A stretch of 64,000 nt of DNA, taken from the NCBI RefSeq assembly GCF_030435705.1, contig NZ_CP129382.1, forward strand, positions 2,258,501 to 2,322,500. The letters run 5' to 3'. The notes below the pieces were generated by a model. It made no database searches and was not told the DNA's origin. It saw nothing but the letters and a program-made list of their open reading frames with translations. The DNA comes from Rhizobium sp. SSA_523 (GTDB lineage Bacteria; Pseudomonadota; Alphaproteobacteria; Rhizobiales; Rhizobiaceae). The number at the start of each line of letters is the position of its first letter. Position 1 is the first letter of the stretch. Shown in pieces: positions 44,493 through 52,539 of the stretch. A program made the translations under genes and the position numbers.

Positions 44493-45827
44493 ATGGATTA
44501 CTCGAACAAGAGCAATATGCCGCCGCTGGACAATTTCTGGATGCCGTTCACGGCCAACCGGCAATTCAAGGCCGCGCCGCGCCTGCTGGCGGAAGCGGAT
44601 GGCATGTATTACACCGATGTCGACGGCAACAAGGTGCTGGACGGCACGGCCGGCCTCTGGTGCGTCAATGCCGGCCATGGCCGCAAGCGCATTGCCGAAG
44701 CGGTGGAGCGCCAGCTTCGCACGCTCGATTTCGCGCCGACCTTCCAGATGGGCCACCCGATCGCCTTCGATTTCGCGGCCAAATTGGCGGCCATCGCTCC
44801 GGGCGGACCGCAAGCCGGCCTCGACCGAGTCTTCTTCACCGGCTCCGGGTCGGAATCGGTCGATACGGCGCTCAAGATCGCCATTGCCTACCAGCGCGCC
44901 ATCGGCCAGGGAACCCGCACCCGCATCATCGGCCGTGAGAAGGGCTATCACGGCGTCGGCTTCGGCGGGATTTCCGTCGGTGGCCTCGTCAACAACCGCC
45001 GCGTCTTCCCGCAGATCCCCGCCGACCACATGCGCCATACGCTCGATATCGAGCGTAATGCCTTCTCCAAGGCCCTGCCGCCGCATGGGCTGGAGCTTGC
45101 CGAGGATCTGGAGCGGCTGGTGCAGTTGCACGGCCATGAAACCATTGCCGCGGTGATCGTCGAGCCCCTGTCGGGTTCGGCCGGCGTTGTCGTTCCGCCC
45201 AAGGGCTATCTCGAAAGGCTGGGCGCCATTGCCGACAAATACGGCATCCTGTTGATCTTCGACGAAGTCATCACCGGCTTCGGCCGCCTCGGCACGCCCT
45301 TCGCAACCGATTACTTCGGCGTCATTCCGGATCTCGTGACCACCGCCAAGGGGCTGACCAATGGCGCCATTCCGATGGGCGCCGTCTTTGCCAGCCGCAA
45401 AGTGCATGACGGCCTGATGAATGGTCCCGACAATCAGATCGAACTCTTCCACGGCTATACCTATTCCGGCCATCCCGTTGCGAGCGCCGCCGGCATCGCC
45501 ACCCTGGAAATCTACGAGGAGGAAGGGCTTCTGACGCGCGGGGCAGAGCTTGCCGATGCCTGGCAGGAGGGCCTGCACAGCCTGAAGGATCATCCCAATG
45601 TCACGGATATCCGCAATCTGGGCCTCGTCGGCGCCGTCGAAATGACACCGCGCAATGGCGCTCCCGGCGCACGCGCCTATGACATCTTCGTCGATTGCTT
45701 CCAGAAGGGACTGCTGATCCGCGTCACGGGCGATGTGATTGCCCTGTCGCCGCCGCTGATCATCGAAAAGCATCAGATCGAGACGATCGTCTCCATGCTG
45801 GGTGACGCGATCAAGCGCGCCGCCTGA
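44493..45827 (+). CDS. Omega-amino acid:pyruvate aminotransferase (class III)
   Basis: A 444-residue PLP-dependent class III aminotransferase. The family start MPPLDNFWMPFTANRQFK, GLWCVNAGHGRKRIAEAV, the cofactor loop GSGSESVDTALKIA, FDEVITGFGRLG and TTAKGLTNGAIPMGAV (PLP Lys at residue 286) match beta-alanine/omega-amino acid:pyruvate transaminases. ATG 44493 has GAGGGA 9 bases upstream; the frame is open back to 44433 but without a good site. Substrate candidates are beta-alanine, taurine or polyamine-derived amines; the PuuR-like regulator favours an amine or omega-amino acid. Confidence 0.92.
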   Translation: MDYSNKSNMPPLDNFWMPFTANRQFKAAPRLLAEADGMYYTDVDGNKVLDGTAGLWCVNAGHGRKRIAEAVERQLRTLDFAPTFQMGHPIAFDFAAKLAAIAPGGPQAGLDRVFFTGSGSESVDTALKIAIAYQRAIGQGTRTRIIGREKGYHGVGFGGISVGGLVNNRRVFPQIPADHMRHTLDIERNAFSKALPPHGLELAEDLERLVQLHGHETIAAVIVEPLSGSAGVVVPPKGYLERLGAIADKYGILLIFDEVITGFGRLGTPFATDYFGVIPDLVTTAKGLTNGAIPMGAVFASRKVHDGLMNGPDNQIELFHGYTYSGHPVASAAGIATLEIYEEEGLLTRGAELADAWQEGLHSLKDHPNVTDIRNLGLVGAVEMTPRNGAPGARAYDIFVDCFQKGLLIRVTGDVIALSPPLIIEKHQIETIVSMLGDAIKRAA

Positions 45828-45858
45828 CGCGCCGCCGCTGCCTGCTGTCTTCACGAGC

Positions 45859-45887
45859 CGCTTCCGCGTTACGACAATGCGGAAGCG
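45859..45887. terminator. Hairpin between converging aminotransferase and bigR genes
   Basis: CGCTTCCGC (45859-45867) pairs with GCGGAAGCG (45879-45887) around an 11-base loop, 32 bp after the aminotransferase stop. No T-run follows on either strand. It may be a weak bidirectional terminator. Confidence 0.45.
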
Positions 45888-45944
45888 CAGCACAGGCCTG
45901 AAGCGGGGCGGAGCAAGGCGCGGGCTCCGGCTCGGGGACCGATC

Positions 45945-46421
45945 TCATTTGCCGGTGTCGAGCCGCGCCCAGAAGGCCATTTCGCCGCCGAAATCAGGGG
46001 CCGGCTTGCCAAGACCGGTCCGGTCGCGGCCGGCGGCCGGCTCCTTCCCATCCGTGATGCTGTCGATGTCTCCATCAATAGCAGCATCGCCCGCCGCATC
46101 CCTGTCCCCTTCGCTGGCGCAGAACATCCGCATCAGCATCTCCATCACCATAATCACTCGATCATCGGCGAGCGAATAATAGATCTGCCGCGAGGATCGT
46201 CGCGTCTTGACCACGCCGGCCTGGCGCAGTTCCGCAAGCTGTTGCGACAGCGCCGGCTGCTTGAACTCCAGATCCGCCTGGATTTCGCCGACGGACCTCT
46301 CCCTCTGGGCGATATGGCAAAGCAGCATCAGCCGGCTGGGCGTGCTGAAGAGGCGCATGAAATCGGCGGCATCCGCCGCTCTGTCCTGCAAGGCCTCCGG
46401 CGAGACAGGCATGGTCCTCAT
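45945..46421 (-). CDS. bigR: BigR-type ArsR-family persulfide-sensing repressor
   Basis: A 158-residue ArsR winged-helix regulator (LFSTPSRLMLLCHIAQ; FKQPALSQQLAELRQAG; QIYYSLADDRVIMVMEML). Cysteines at residues 35 and 101 are 66 apart, the same spacing as the redox pair C42/C108 of BigR from Xylella and Agrobacterium, which forms a di- or polysulfide link on sensing persulfide. The C-terminal 55 residues form an Asp/Gly-rich extension not seen in short BigR proteins. The start overlaps the peroxiredoxin stop by 4 bp. A BigR-box-like inverted repeat lies upstream of the peroxiredoxin gene, facing blh. Confidence 0.88.
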   Translation of the reverse strand: MRTMPVSPEALQDRAADAADFMRLFSTPSRLMLLCHIAQRERSVGEIQADLEFKQPALSQQLAELRQAGVVKTRRSSRQIYYSLADDRVIMVMEMLMRMFCASEGDRDAAGDAAIDGDIDSITDGKEPAAGRDRTGLGKPAPDFGGEMAFWARLDTGK

Positions 46422-47080
46422 GCGGGGCGCCTGCGAAAATACCAGGATTGCCCCTCTTCGACGGCATCGGCCGCCTGAAGCGAGGAAGCGGCCGGCTCCA
46501 CCAGCGGATCGCCCGGCTGCCAGCCTTCCGGCGTCAGTGCCTTCTCCCGATCGCTTGTCTGCAGGGCTTGCACCAGCCGCAGCAATTCCTCGACCGATCG
46601 TCCAACCGTCATCGGGTACCAGATGATGGCGCGGATGATGCCGTCCGGATCGATGACATAGGTCGCCCGCACGGTCCCGCTGTTTTGCGCAGAGGCATCC
46701 AGCATGCCATAGGCTTTGGCGATCACCATGGCGGCGTCCTCGATCAGCGGAAAGCCGACCGTCACGCCGAAGCTGCGTTCAATGTCGAGCAGCCATGCCA
46801 CATGCGAATAGAGACTATCGACGGAGAGGCCGAGAAGCGCGCAATTCAAGGCATCGAACCGCGATTTCGCCTGCGCCAGGGCTATGAATTCACTGGTGCA
46901 GACGGATGTGAAATCGGCCGGATGCGAGAAGAACAGCAGCCAGCGGCCGCGATAGTCCGCAAGCGCGATCTCACCCGCGGTGGAGCGCGCGCGAAATATC
47001 GGCGCGGGATCGTTCAACCGCAGCGATATTGCCGGGGGACGCTGGTCGAAGGCTGTCTCTTCCATGTTCGATCCTGTCAT
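46418..47080 (-). CDS. 1-Cys peroxiredoxin (Prx6-like)
   Basis: A 220-residue AhpC/TSA-family protein. LLFFSHPADFTSVCTSEF carries the peroxidatic Cys61 with the upstream Pro/Thr; no resolving cysteine is present in the C-terminal half, so the enzyme is 1-Cys. YVIDPDGIIRAIIWYPMTVGRS matches the Prx6 branch. It reduces peroxides, and possibly persulfides, in the cytoplasm. ATG 47080 has GAGGTG 8 bases upstream. It is first in the minus-strand pair with bigR and divergent from the blh-like gene, so it is probably induced by reactive sulfur species. Confidence 0.88.
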   Translation of the reverse strand: MTGSNMEETAFDQRPPAISLRLNDPAPIFRARSTAGEIALADYRGRWLLFFSHPADFTSVCTSEFIALAQAKSRFDALNCALLGLSVDSLYSHVAWLLDIERSFGVTVGFPLIEDAAMVIAKAYGMLDASAQNSGTVRATYVIDPDGIIRAIIWYPMTVGRSVEELLRLVQALQTSDREKALTPEGWQPGDPLVEPAASSLQAADAVEEGQSWYFRRRPA

Positions 47081-47127
47081 TCGGTGTCACCTCGTGATCA
47101 TAGGAGGCTGTCGCGTCCAAGGCCACA

Positions 47128-47164
47128 AAATACATGTTTGCATGATTACGGTAAATATGTATTT
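47128..47164. promoter_or_regulatory. BigR-box-like inverted repeat in the divergent promoter
   Basis: AAATACATGTTT (47128-47139) and AAATATGTATTT (47153-47164) are inverted repeats matching 11 of 12 positions around a 13-bp spacer. AT-rich dyads of this kind are bound by BigR. A possible promoter for the plus-strand hydrolase, TTGCAT (47138-47143) and TATTTA (47160-47165) with 16-bp spacing, overlaps the dyad, as expected for repression. Confidence 0.7.
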
Positions 47165-47201
47165 ATACTGGCCGAAGCTAACCGGACCCGGGAGGGAAGC
47201 C

Positions 47202-48140
47202 ATGACCGAGATCGCAGCAGATCCGCACCTGATCCATGCATCCGAGATCATCGAGGCCGCGCTGGCCGATCCGCAGAAGCGACCTGTCGTCCGCTCCTTC
47301 TTTGATCCTGCAACCTTTACTATCAGCCATGTGGTGCGCGACCCGGCATCGCATGCCTGCGCCATCATCGATAGCGTGCTGGATTTCGACGCAGCCTCCG
47401 GTCGCACGATGAATGAATCGGCAAGGCACCTGATCGATTACATAAAATCGGAAGGGCTGGAGGTTCAGTGGCTGCTTGAAACCCATGCCCATGCGGATCA
47501 TCTCTCCGCCGCGCCACTGCTGCAGGCCGAACTGGGGGGCCAGCTTGCCATTGGCCGCGACATCATCCGGGTGCAGGAAGTCTTCGGCAAGATCTTCAAT
47601 GCCGGTACGGAATTCCAGCGCGACGGCAGCCAGTTCGACCACCTGTTTCAGGATGGCGATCGCTTCCGGATCGGTGAAATCGAAGCCACCGTCCTGCATG
47701 TGCCGGGGCATACCCCGGCCTGTCTCGCCTATGTCGTGGGCGATGCCGTCTTTCCGGGCGACACGATGTTCATGCCGGATTACGGCACGGCTCGCTGTGA
47801 TTTTCCCGGCGGCGATGCCAGAACGCTCTATCGGTCGATCCGGCGGCTGACCAAGCTTCCCGGTGCGGCGCGGATGTTCATGTGCCACGACTACAAGGCG
47901 CCCGGCCGCGAAGACTATGCCTGGGAGACAACGGTGGCCGCCGAGCGCGATGGCAATATCCATGCCCATGCCGGCGTCGGCGAGGATGACTTCGTGGCGA
48001 TGCGCAATGCCCGCGATGCCACGCTGTCCATGCCGAAGCTCATCCTCCCGTCCGTCCAGGTCAATATGCGGGCCGGCCGGTTGCCTCCTGCGGATGACAA
48101 TGGCGTCCAGTACCTCAAGATCCCGCTCAACGCCCTGTGA
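47202..48140 (+). CDS. blh: MBL-fold persulfide dioxygenase-like hydrolase (Blh/ETHE1 type)
   Basis: A 312-residue metallo-beta-lactamase-fold protein. The motif LLETHAHADHLSAA (H95, H97, D99, H100), HVPGHTPACLAYVVGD, FPGDTMFMPDYGTARCDFPGG and MFMCHDYK supply the metal site. This is the ETHE1/Blh pattern, a mononuclear iron enzyme that oxidises glutathione persulfide to sulfite. No rhodanese domain is fused to it. ATG 47202 has GGGAGGGAAG upstream; the frame is open earlier, antisense to the peroxiredoxin gene. It is followed by a sulfite exporter gene, giving a persulfide-to-sulfite-to-export route. Confidence 0.9.
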   Translation: MTEIAADPHLIHASEIIEAALADPQKRPVVRSFFDPATFTISHVVRDPASHACAIIDSVLDFDAASGRTMNESARHLIDYIKSEGLEVQWLLETHAHADHLSAAPLLQAELGGQLAIGRDIIRVQEVFGKIFNAGTEFQRDGSQFDHLFQDGDRFRIGEIEATVLHVPGHTPACLAYVVGDAVFPGDTMFMPDYGTARCDFPGGDARTLYRSIRRLTKLPGAARMFMCHDYKAPGREDYAWETTVAAERDGNIHAHAGVGEDDFVAMRNARDATLSMPKLILPSVQVNMRAGRLPPADDNGVQYLKIPLNAL

Positions 48141-48176
48141 CTGTCATGGCCGCCCCTTGCCGCTCATGAGGCCCAG

Positions 48177-48968
48177 ATGAATCTCGAACCCGTGCAATAT
48201 GGGCTTGGCGCCCTGTCCGGCGGCCTTGTGGGCTTCACGCTCGGCCTCTTCGGCGGCGGCGGATCCATCCTGGCGGTCCCGCTGATGGTCTATGTCGTCG
48301 GCGTCCCGAGCGCGCATCTGGCGATCGGAACCAGCGCCTTTGCCGTGGCCGCCAATGCGATTGCCAATCTTATCGGACATGCCAGGCTCGGCCATGTCAA
48401 ATGGCGGTGCGCGGGAATCTTCAGTGCTGCCGGGATTGCCGGGGCGCTGATCGGCTCGAGCATCGGCAAGATGATCGACGGGCAGAAACTTCTGGTTCTG
48501 TTTGCCTTCCTGATGTTACTGGTCGCCGGGCTGATGCTGCGCAAGCGGGGCCAGGAGGGCAATCCCGGCGCGCAATGCTCCCGCGAGAACCTCCACAAGG
48601 TCGCCGGGCTCGGCGGCCTCACGGGCATTTTGTCGGGCTTTTTCGGCATAGGCGGCGGCTTCCTGATCGTGCCCGGCCTGATCGCCTCGACAGGGATGCC
48701 GATTCTTTATGCCATCGGTTCCTCGCTGGTCGCCGTGGCTTCCTTCGGCCTTACCACCACGGTCAATTATGCTCTATCCGGTTATGTCGATTGGCTTCTG
48801 GCCGCCGTCTTCGTGGCCGGCGGCGTCCTCGGCGGATTGCTGGGCGCCAGGCTGTGCAAGCAGCTTTCCGGGCAAAAGGGCATGCTGAACAGCCTGTTCG
48901 CCGGGGTTGTGATGCTCGTGGCGACCTACATGCTCTATCGTGGCCTGGGCCTCGGTGCGCAGGCGTGA
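48177..48968 (+). CDS. TauE/SafE-family sulfite/organosulfur exporter
   Basis: A 263-residue membrane protein with about eight helices and the two TauE/SafE repeats (LSGGLVGFTLGLFGGGGSIL and LTGILSGFFGIGGGFLIVPG). It starts 36 bp after the blh-like gene with GAGG ahead of the ATG. BigR operons elsewhere carry a gene of this family; the likely role is export of sulfite made by the persulfide dioxygenase. Confidence 0.92.
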   Translation: MNLEPVQYGLGALSGGLVGFTLGLFGGGGSILAVPLMVYVVGVPSAHLAIGTSAFAVAANAIANLIGHARLGHVKWRCAGIFSAAGIAGALIGSSIGKMIDGQKLLVLFAFLMLLVAGLMLRKRGQEGNPGAQCSRENLHKVAGLGGLTGILSGFFGIGGGFLIVPGLIASTGMPILYAIGSSLVAVASFGLTTTVNYALSGYVDWLLAAVFVAGGVLGGLLGARLCKQLSGQKGMLNSLFAGVVMLVATYMLYRGLGLGAQA

Positions 48969-49034
48969 CGAAGGTGACGCGCATGACAAACGCGTCAGGC
49001 ATGTCAAACGCGTCAGGCATGGCAAATGTGACGG
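48963..49034 (+). repeat. 18-bp tandem repeat at the 3' end of the TauE/SafE gene
   Basis: Two near-identical units of GCATG-A/T-CAAACGCGTCAG (48981-48998, 48999-49016), a third diverged unit (49017-49034) and a weaker one before them (48963-48980), which overlaps the last codons of the exporter gene. The spacing is exactly 18 bp, so a reading frame through the repeat stays in register, but no real gene was identified there. Confidence 0.75.
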
Positions 49035-49055
49035 GCGGAAGCTTCGAGCCCATCC

Positions 49056-50084
49056 TCAGCGGGGCCTGGCGAATTTCGAGGTAATATCGCCATTCAGCGA
49101 CAGCGCGTAAGCGTCAATCCCCCTTTCGCCACTGTTCGGCGCGAAGTCGATCGCCGTCAGCTCCACCCAATAGAGGCTGGGAGATGTGGCGGAGTGAAAA
49201 TAATAGGTGCCGTGGGTCGAATCCGCCAGGGTGAACCACAGGGTCGGCCAGGCATCCTCGGCATTGCTGCCGGACGTATCCTTCGCACCCCGGGGTACGG
49301 CAACGTTGCGCGCAACAGATTGAGCATCGGCAAGCGCCTGCAGCACACTCTCCGCCGGCGGCAGGGTCTTGAGATAGGTAGCCGCCCGGACGAAGCGGCT
49401 GGCCGGATCGATATCGCCCGGCAGCGGCTTTGAGCCTCCGAAGAGCTTGTAGTTGCGGATCGTCTCCAGCTGGGTTTCAAGCGGCGGCTCGTTGGTCATC
49501 ACGGTATAGTCCTTGCCGTGATGGATGACGATCTTGCCATCGACGAATTCTATGATGGCTGAATCGCCATCGGCATCGGATATGGAAAGATGCAGGGGCC
49601 ACTGGACGCCGTCGAAAGCGACGGGAACGATCCGGACCGCCTTCATGGCCTCGACGGCTTCCGCGACCGAGCTGAAATTGTCGAGCACGTACTGGCCCCA
49701 TGACAGGTTGGACAGGCCCGGCCGCTCGTCACACGGCTCATAGCTGGTATTTCCGAGATAAAGTATGTCTGCCACAAGCCCGCGCTCATTCATGCCATCG
49801 GTCGTCGAGGTCAGGTTCGCCGTCACGGCAACGCTTCCATATTTCGACGTCCACTGGAGCGGCTTGCCCTCGCCCGTGTCGGAAACCCGATCCATTCCGC
49901 GCGGATAGACGACCATTCGCGCCCGATCCGGCCGGTTCAGATCCATGGTGCGCGCAACGATGGTCGCATGCCCGTTATTGTTGGAGAGGATGCGGGAGCA
50001 TGCAAGGACACTGGCCGGCAGGCTTGCGGCTGCAACGCCAGCGATCAGGCTGGCCGTGACAAAAATCTTCAGTTGGTTCGACAT
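49056..50084 (-). CDS. Exported Ntn-hydrolase, choloylglycine hydrolase / penicillin V acylase family
   Basis: A 342-residue linear amide C-N hydrolase. A signal peptide (QLKIFVTASLIAGVAAASL...ASVLA) ends directly before Cys29 in CSRILSNNNGHATIVARTMD; cleavage would expose the N-terminal nucleophile Cys. Further family blocks: VAVTANLTSTTDGMNERGLV, ATLSWGQ-like NLSWGQYVLDNF, and DYTVMTNEPPLETQ with the conserved Asn. ATG 50084 has GAGGTG 7 bases upstream. It acts in the periplasm; substrates of relatives include N-acyl amides such as penicillin V or acyl-homoserine lactones. No functional neighbours. Confidence 0.88.
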   Translation of the reverse strand: MSNQLKIFVTASLIAGVAAASLPASVLACSRILSNNNGHATIVARTMDLNRPDRARMVVYPRGMDRVSDTGEGKPLQWTSKYGSVAVTANLTSTTDGMNERGLVADILYLGNTSYEPCDERPGLSNLSWGQYVLDNFSSVAEAVEAMKAVRIVPVAFDGVQWPLHLSISDADGDSAIIEFVDGKIVIHHGKDYTVMTNEPPLETQLETIRNYKLFGGSKPLPGDIDPASRFVRAATYLKTLPPAESVLQALADAQSVARNVAVPRGAKDTSGSNAEDAWPTLWFTLADSTHGTYYFHSATSPSLYWVELTAIDFAPNSGERGIDAYALSLNGDITSKFARPR

Positions 50085-50249
50085 TGAAAGCACCTCGCTG
50101 ATCAGCGGCACATCGGTCTCCGCGGGACATGCGAGCCTATCGCCATGCATCCGGGCAGTCCCTGCGCCTGGTCAATTGCGGCGCAGGAGCAGAGCAAAGC
50201 TTGCTCCGCAAACGGACAAACCCACCCATGGTTGTGCTTCCGGATAAAA

Positions 50250-50265
50250 ATTGACTGCAGTCAAT
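50250..50265. promoter_or_regulatory. Perfect 16-bp palindrome upstream of the DUF1269 gene
   Basis: ATTGACTGCAGTCAAT is a perfect palindrome in the 260-bp gap between the minus-strand Ntn hydrolase gene and the plus-strand DUF1269 gene. It lies 79 bp before the DUF1269 start. It looks like a binding site for a dimeric regulator; no regulator gene is adjacent. Confidence 0.55.
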
Positions 50266-50344
50266 GCTACGGCGGAAAGACCGGCGTAAGTTGCCAATTA
50301 CGAGCTTTCATCTCCTGTAAATCACATCGGATATGGGATGTAAC

Positions 50345-50863
50345 ATGACGAACCTGATTGCTATTGCATTCGACAACATCAACGATGCTGACCATGTTCT
50401 GACGGAGCTCAACAGGCTCCAGAAGGAATACTTGGTTGATCTCGAAGATGCTGTCGTCGTCACACGAGATCAAGGCGGCAAGATCAACCTGAAGCAGAGC
50501 TTCAACCTGGTGGGCGCCAGTGCCGCCACGGGTGGTATTTCGGGTGCCATATGGGGCACTCTTGTCGGTCTCCTCTTCCTCAATCCCCTGCCAGGACTTG
50601 CCGCAGGCTCGGTGGTCGGCGCAGGTGCCGGCGCCCTGTCGGCCTCTCTCGTGGATTACGGGATCGATGACAATTTCATTCGATCGGTGGGTGAGACCCT
50701 GTCGCCCGACAGCTCCGCGCTTTTCATCCTCGTGCGCAGGATACAGCCGGAGAAGGTCATTGCCGAACTGTCCAAATTGCCGGGCAAGGTCATCAAGAGC
50801 TCGCTTTCTCCCGATGAGGAGCGGCGCCTTCAGACCGCGCTGTCGAGCGGCCTGAAACACTAG
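50345..50863 (+). CDS. DUF1269 family membrane protein
   Basis: A 172-residue protein with the DUF1269 start NLIAIAFDNINDADHVLTEL, KEYLVDLEDAVVVTRDQGGK, and a glycine-rich hydrophobic hairpin (residues about 60-105, GAIWGTLVGLLFLNPLPGLA then GSVVGAGAGALSASLVDYG). The C-terminal half is soluble (SSALFILVRRIQPEKVIAEL). ATG 50345 has GGGATG upstream. The function is unknown; similar proteins are often stress-related. It is 33 bp ahead of the sulfoquinovose-synthase-like gene but the two may be unrelated. Confidence 0.85.
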   Translation: MTNLIAIAFDNINDADHVLTELNRLQKEYLVDLEDAVVVTRDQGGKINLKQSFNLVGASAATGGISGAIWGTLVGLLFLNPLPGLAAGSVVGAGAGALSASLVDYGIDDNFIRSVGETLSPDSSALFILVRRIQPEKVIAELSKLPGKVIKSSLSPDEERRLQTALSSGLKH

Positions 50864-50896
50864 CGGATCCTTCGAGCGACCAGTGGAGTGTCGATC

Positions 50897-52093
50897 ATGA
50901 AATCAATTCTGGTATTGGGCGGCGACGGGTTCTGTGGCTGGCCGACGGCGCTGCACCTCTCGGCAAACGGCTTTCGCGTCGGGATCGTCGACAATCTCTC
51001 GCGTCGGCGGATCGATGAAGAGCTCAAGGCGAGCAGCCTGACGCCGATTGCCTCGATCGGGGATCGTCTGGCGGCCTGGAAAAAGGCCTCCTCGGAGGAC
51101 ATCACGTTCTACCCGATCGATGTCGCCCATGATTATCAGGGCCTGCGCAATCTCCTGTCCGAGTTCAAGCCCGATGCGGTCGTTCATTTCGCCGAACAGC
51201 GCTCCGCGCCATATTCGATGAAGAGCCCACAGCACAAGCACTATACCGTCGACAACAATGTCTCGGGCACCCACAATCTTCTGGCAGCGATTGTCGAGCT
51301 GGCCCGGGATATCCACATCGTGCATCTCGGCACGGTGGGCGTCTATGGCTATGACGGCAGCGAACTGGCCATGCCCGAAGGCTATCTGGATGTCATCATC
51401 CGCGAACCGGGCGGGCGGGAGCACAAGCGCTCCATTCTCTACCCGACGCAGCCCGGATCCATCTACCACATGACCAAGTCGCTGGATCAGCTGCTGTTCC
51501 AGTACTACGCCCACAATGATCGCCTGCGCATTTCCGATCTCCATCAGGGTGTCGTGTGGGGAACCCAGACCGACGAGACCCGCCGGGATGATGCGCTGAT
51601 CAACAGGTTCGACTATGACGGCGATTACGGCACCGTCCTCAATCGCTTCCTGGTGCAGGGCGTCGTCGGCCACGCATTGACGGTGCATGGAACCGGCGGA
51701 CAGACCCGCGGCTTCATCAACATCCGGGACACGGTGATCTGTGTCAGGCTGGCCATCGAAAACCCGCCGAACCGCGGCGATCGCGTCAAGATCTTCAATC
51801 AGGTGTCGGAAACCAAGCGCATCCGCGATCTTGCCGAACTGGTTGCCAAGATCACCGGCGCCCGCATCGCCTATGTCGAAAATCCACGCAATGAGGCGGC
51901 CGAGAACGAGCTTGCGGTCACCAATCTTGCGTTTCCGGCGCTCGGCTTGAAGCCGATCCTGCTTCAGCAACAGCTGTTCAACGAGACCATGGAAATCGTG
52001 GAGCGCTTCAAGTCCCGATTTGATCCGCGTGTGGTTCCCGCAATGTCCTTGTGGACCGAGCAGAACAAGCCCGGCGTCGTTCCCGAAATGTGA
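50897..52093 (+). CDS. sqdB: UDP-sulfoquinovose synthase-like NAD-dependent epimerase
   Basis: A 398-residue extended short-chain dehydrogenase. The N-terminal LVLGGDGFCGWPTALHLS is the SQD1/SqdB form of the Rossmann motif. HLGTVGVYG and YHMTK supply the catalytic Thr, Tyr and Lys. It would make UDP-sulfoquinovose from UDP-glucose and sulfite. ATG 50897 has TGGAG upstream; a GTG at 50888 is also possible. No sqdC or sqdD glycosyltransferase is adjacent; a truncated cell-envelope-type gene follows instead. So both sulfolipid synthesis and a sulfoquinovose-containing polysaccharide are possible roles. Confidence 0.85.
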   Translation: MKSILVLGGDGFCGWPTALHLSANGFRVGIVDNLSRRRIDEELKASSLTPIASIGDRLAAWKKASSEDITFYPIDVAHDYQGLRNLLSEFKPDAVVHFAEQRSAPYSMKSPQHKHYTVDNNVSGTHNLLAAIVELARDIHIVHLGTVGVYGYDGSELAMPEGYLDVIIREPGGREHKRSILYPTQPGSIYHMTKSLDQLLFQYYAHNDRLRISDLHQGVVWGTQTDETRRDDALINRFDYDGDYGTVLNRFLVQGVVGHALTVHGTGGQTRGFINIRDTVICVRLAIENPPNRGDRVKIFNQVSETKRIRDLAELVAKITGARIAYVENPRNEAAENELAVTNLAFPALGLKPILLQQQLFNETMEIVERFKSRFDPRVVPAMSLWTEQNKPGVVPEM

Positions 52094-52101
52094 GGTGTAT
52101 C

Positions 52102-52539
52102 ATGCGTGACTCCCTCAGACTTATCGTTCTGGCCCTGGTCATCTTTGCGGTTACGTTCATCGCATTTCTGTTCAGCAATCCGCGAACATCGGAAAATCTT
52201 GCGCAGCGGATCGGCCTTGCCGAGCAACCGGCTGCCGCCGCCCGGGAGCGTCTGGCCGACAATGACCGAACCCTTCGCCTGTCCAGGGCGAGTTCTCCCG
52301 GCTGGGACGGGCTGACCGGCTTTCCATCGCAGACGCAGCTTGCCTTCAAGATACCGGAGGGCATCAATCCTGTGCGGGCCCAGCTGCAACTCGACCTTGA
52401 AAGCGAGCTGATCGCGCATGGCGACGGAATGGTGCGCCTGTTCGTCAATGACATCCTCATGGACGCCATCCTGCTGGAACCGGGACGGGTTCCCTTGGCT
52501 TCAGCGAGCATCATGACAGAGGCTTCAAGCGCCTCCTGA
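52102..52539 (+). pseudogene. 3'-truncated gene for an exported BcsB-like protein
   Basis: ATG 52102 has GAGGTG upstream and follows sqdB by 8 bp. The 145-residue product starts with a membrane anchor (RLIVLALVIFAVTFIAFLF). After a linker comes LAFKIPEGINPVRAQLQLDL and VRLFVNDILMDAILLEPGR, which resembles the N-terminal carbohydrate-binding region of cellulose-synthase BcsB-type subunits, proteins that normally run to 700-800 residues. From about 52495 the frame enters the reverse complement of another gene's 5' end and stops at 52539. I take it as a truncated gene; the BcsB assignment is tentative. Confidence 0.5.

Noticed and set aside
48963-49034. CRISPR array
   Set aside because: Units are contiguous 18-bp repeats without spacers, only three to four copies, and there are no cas genes.
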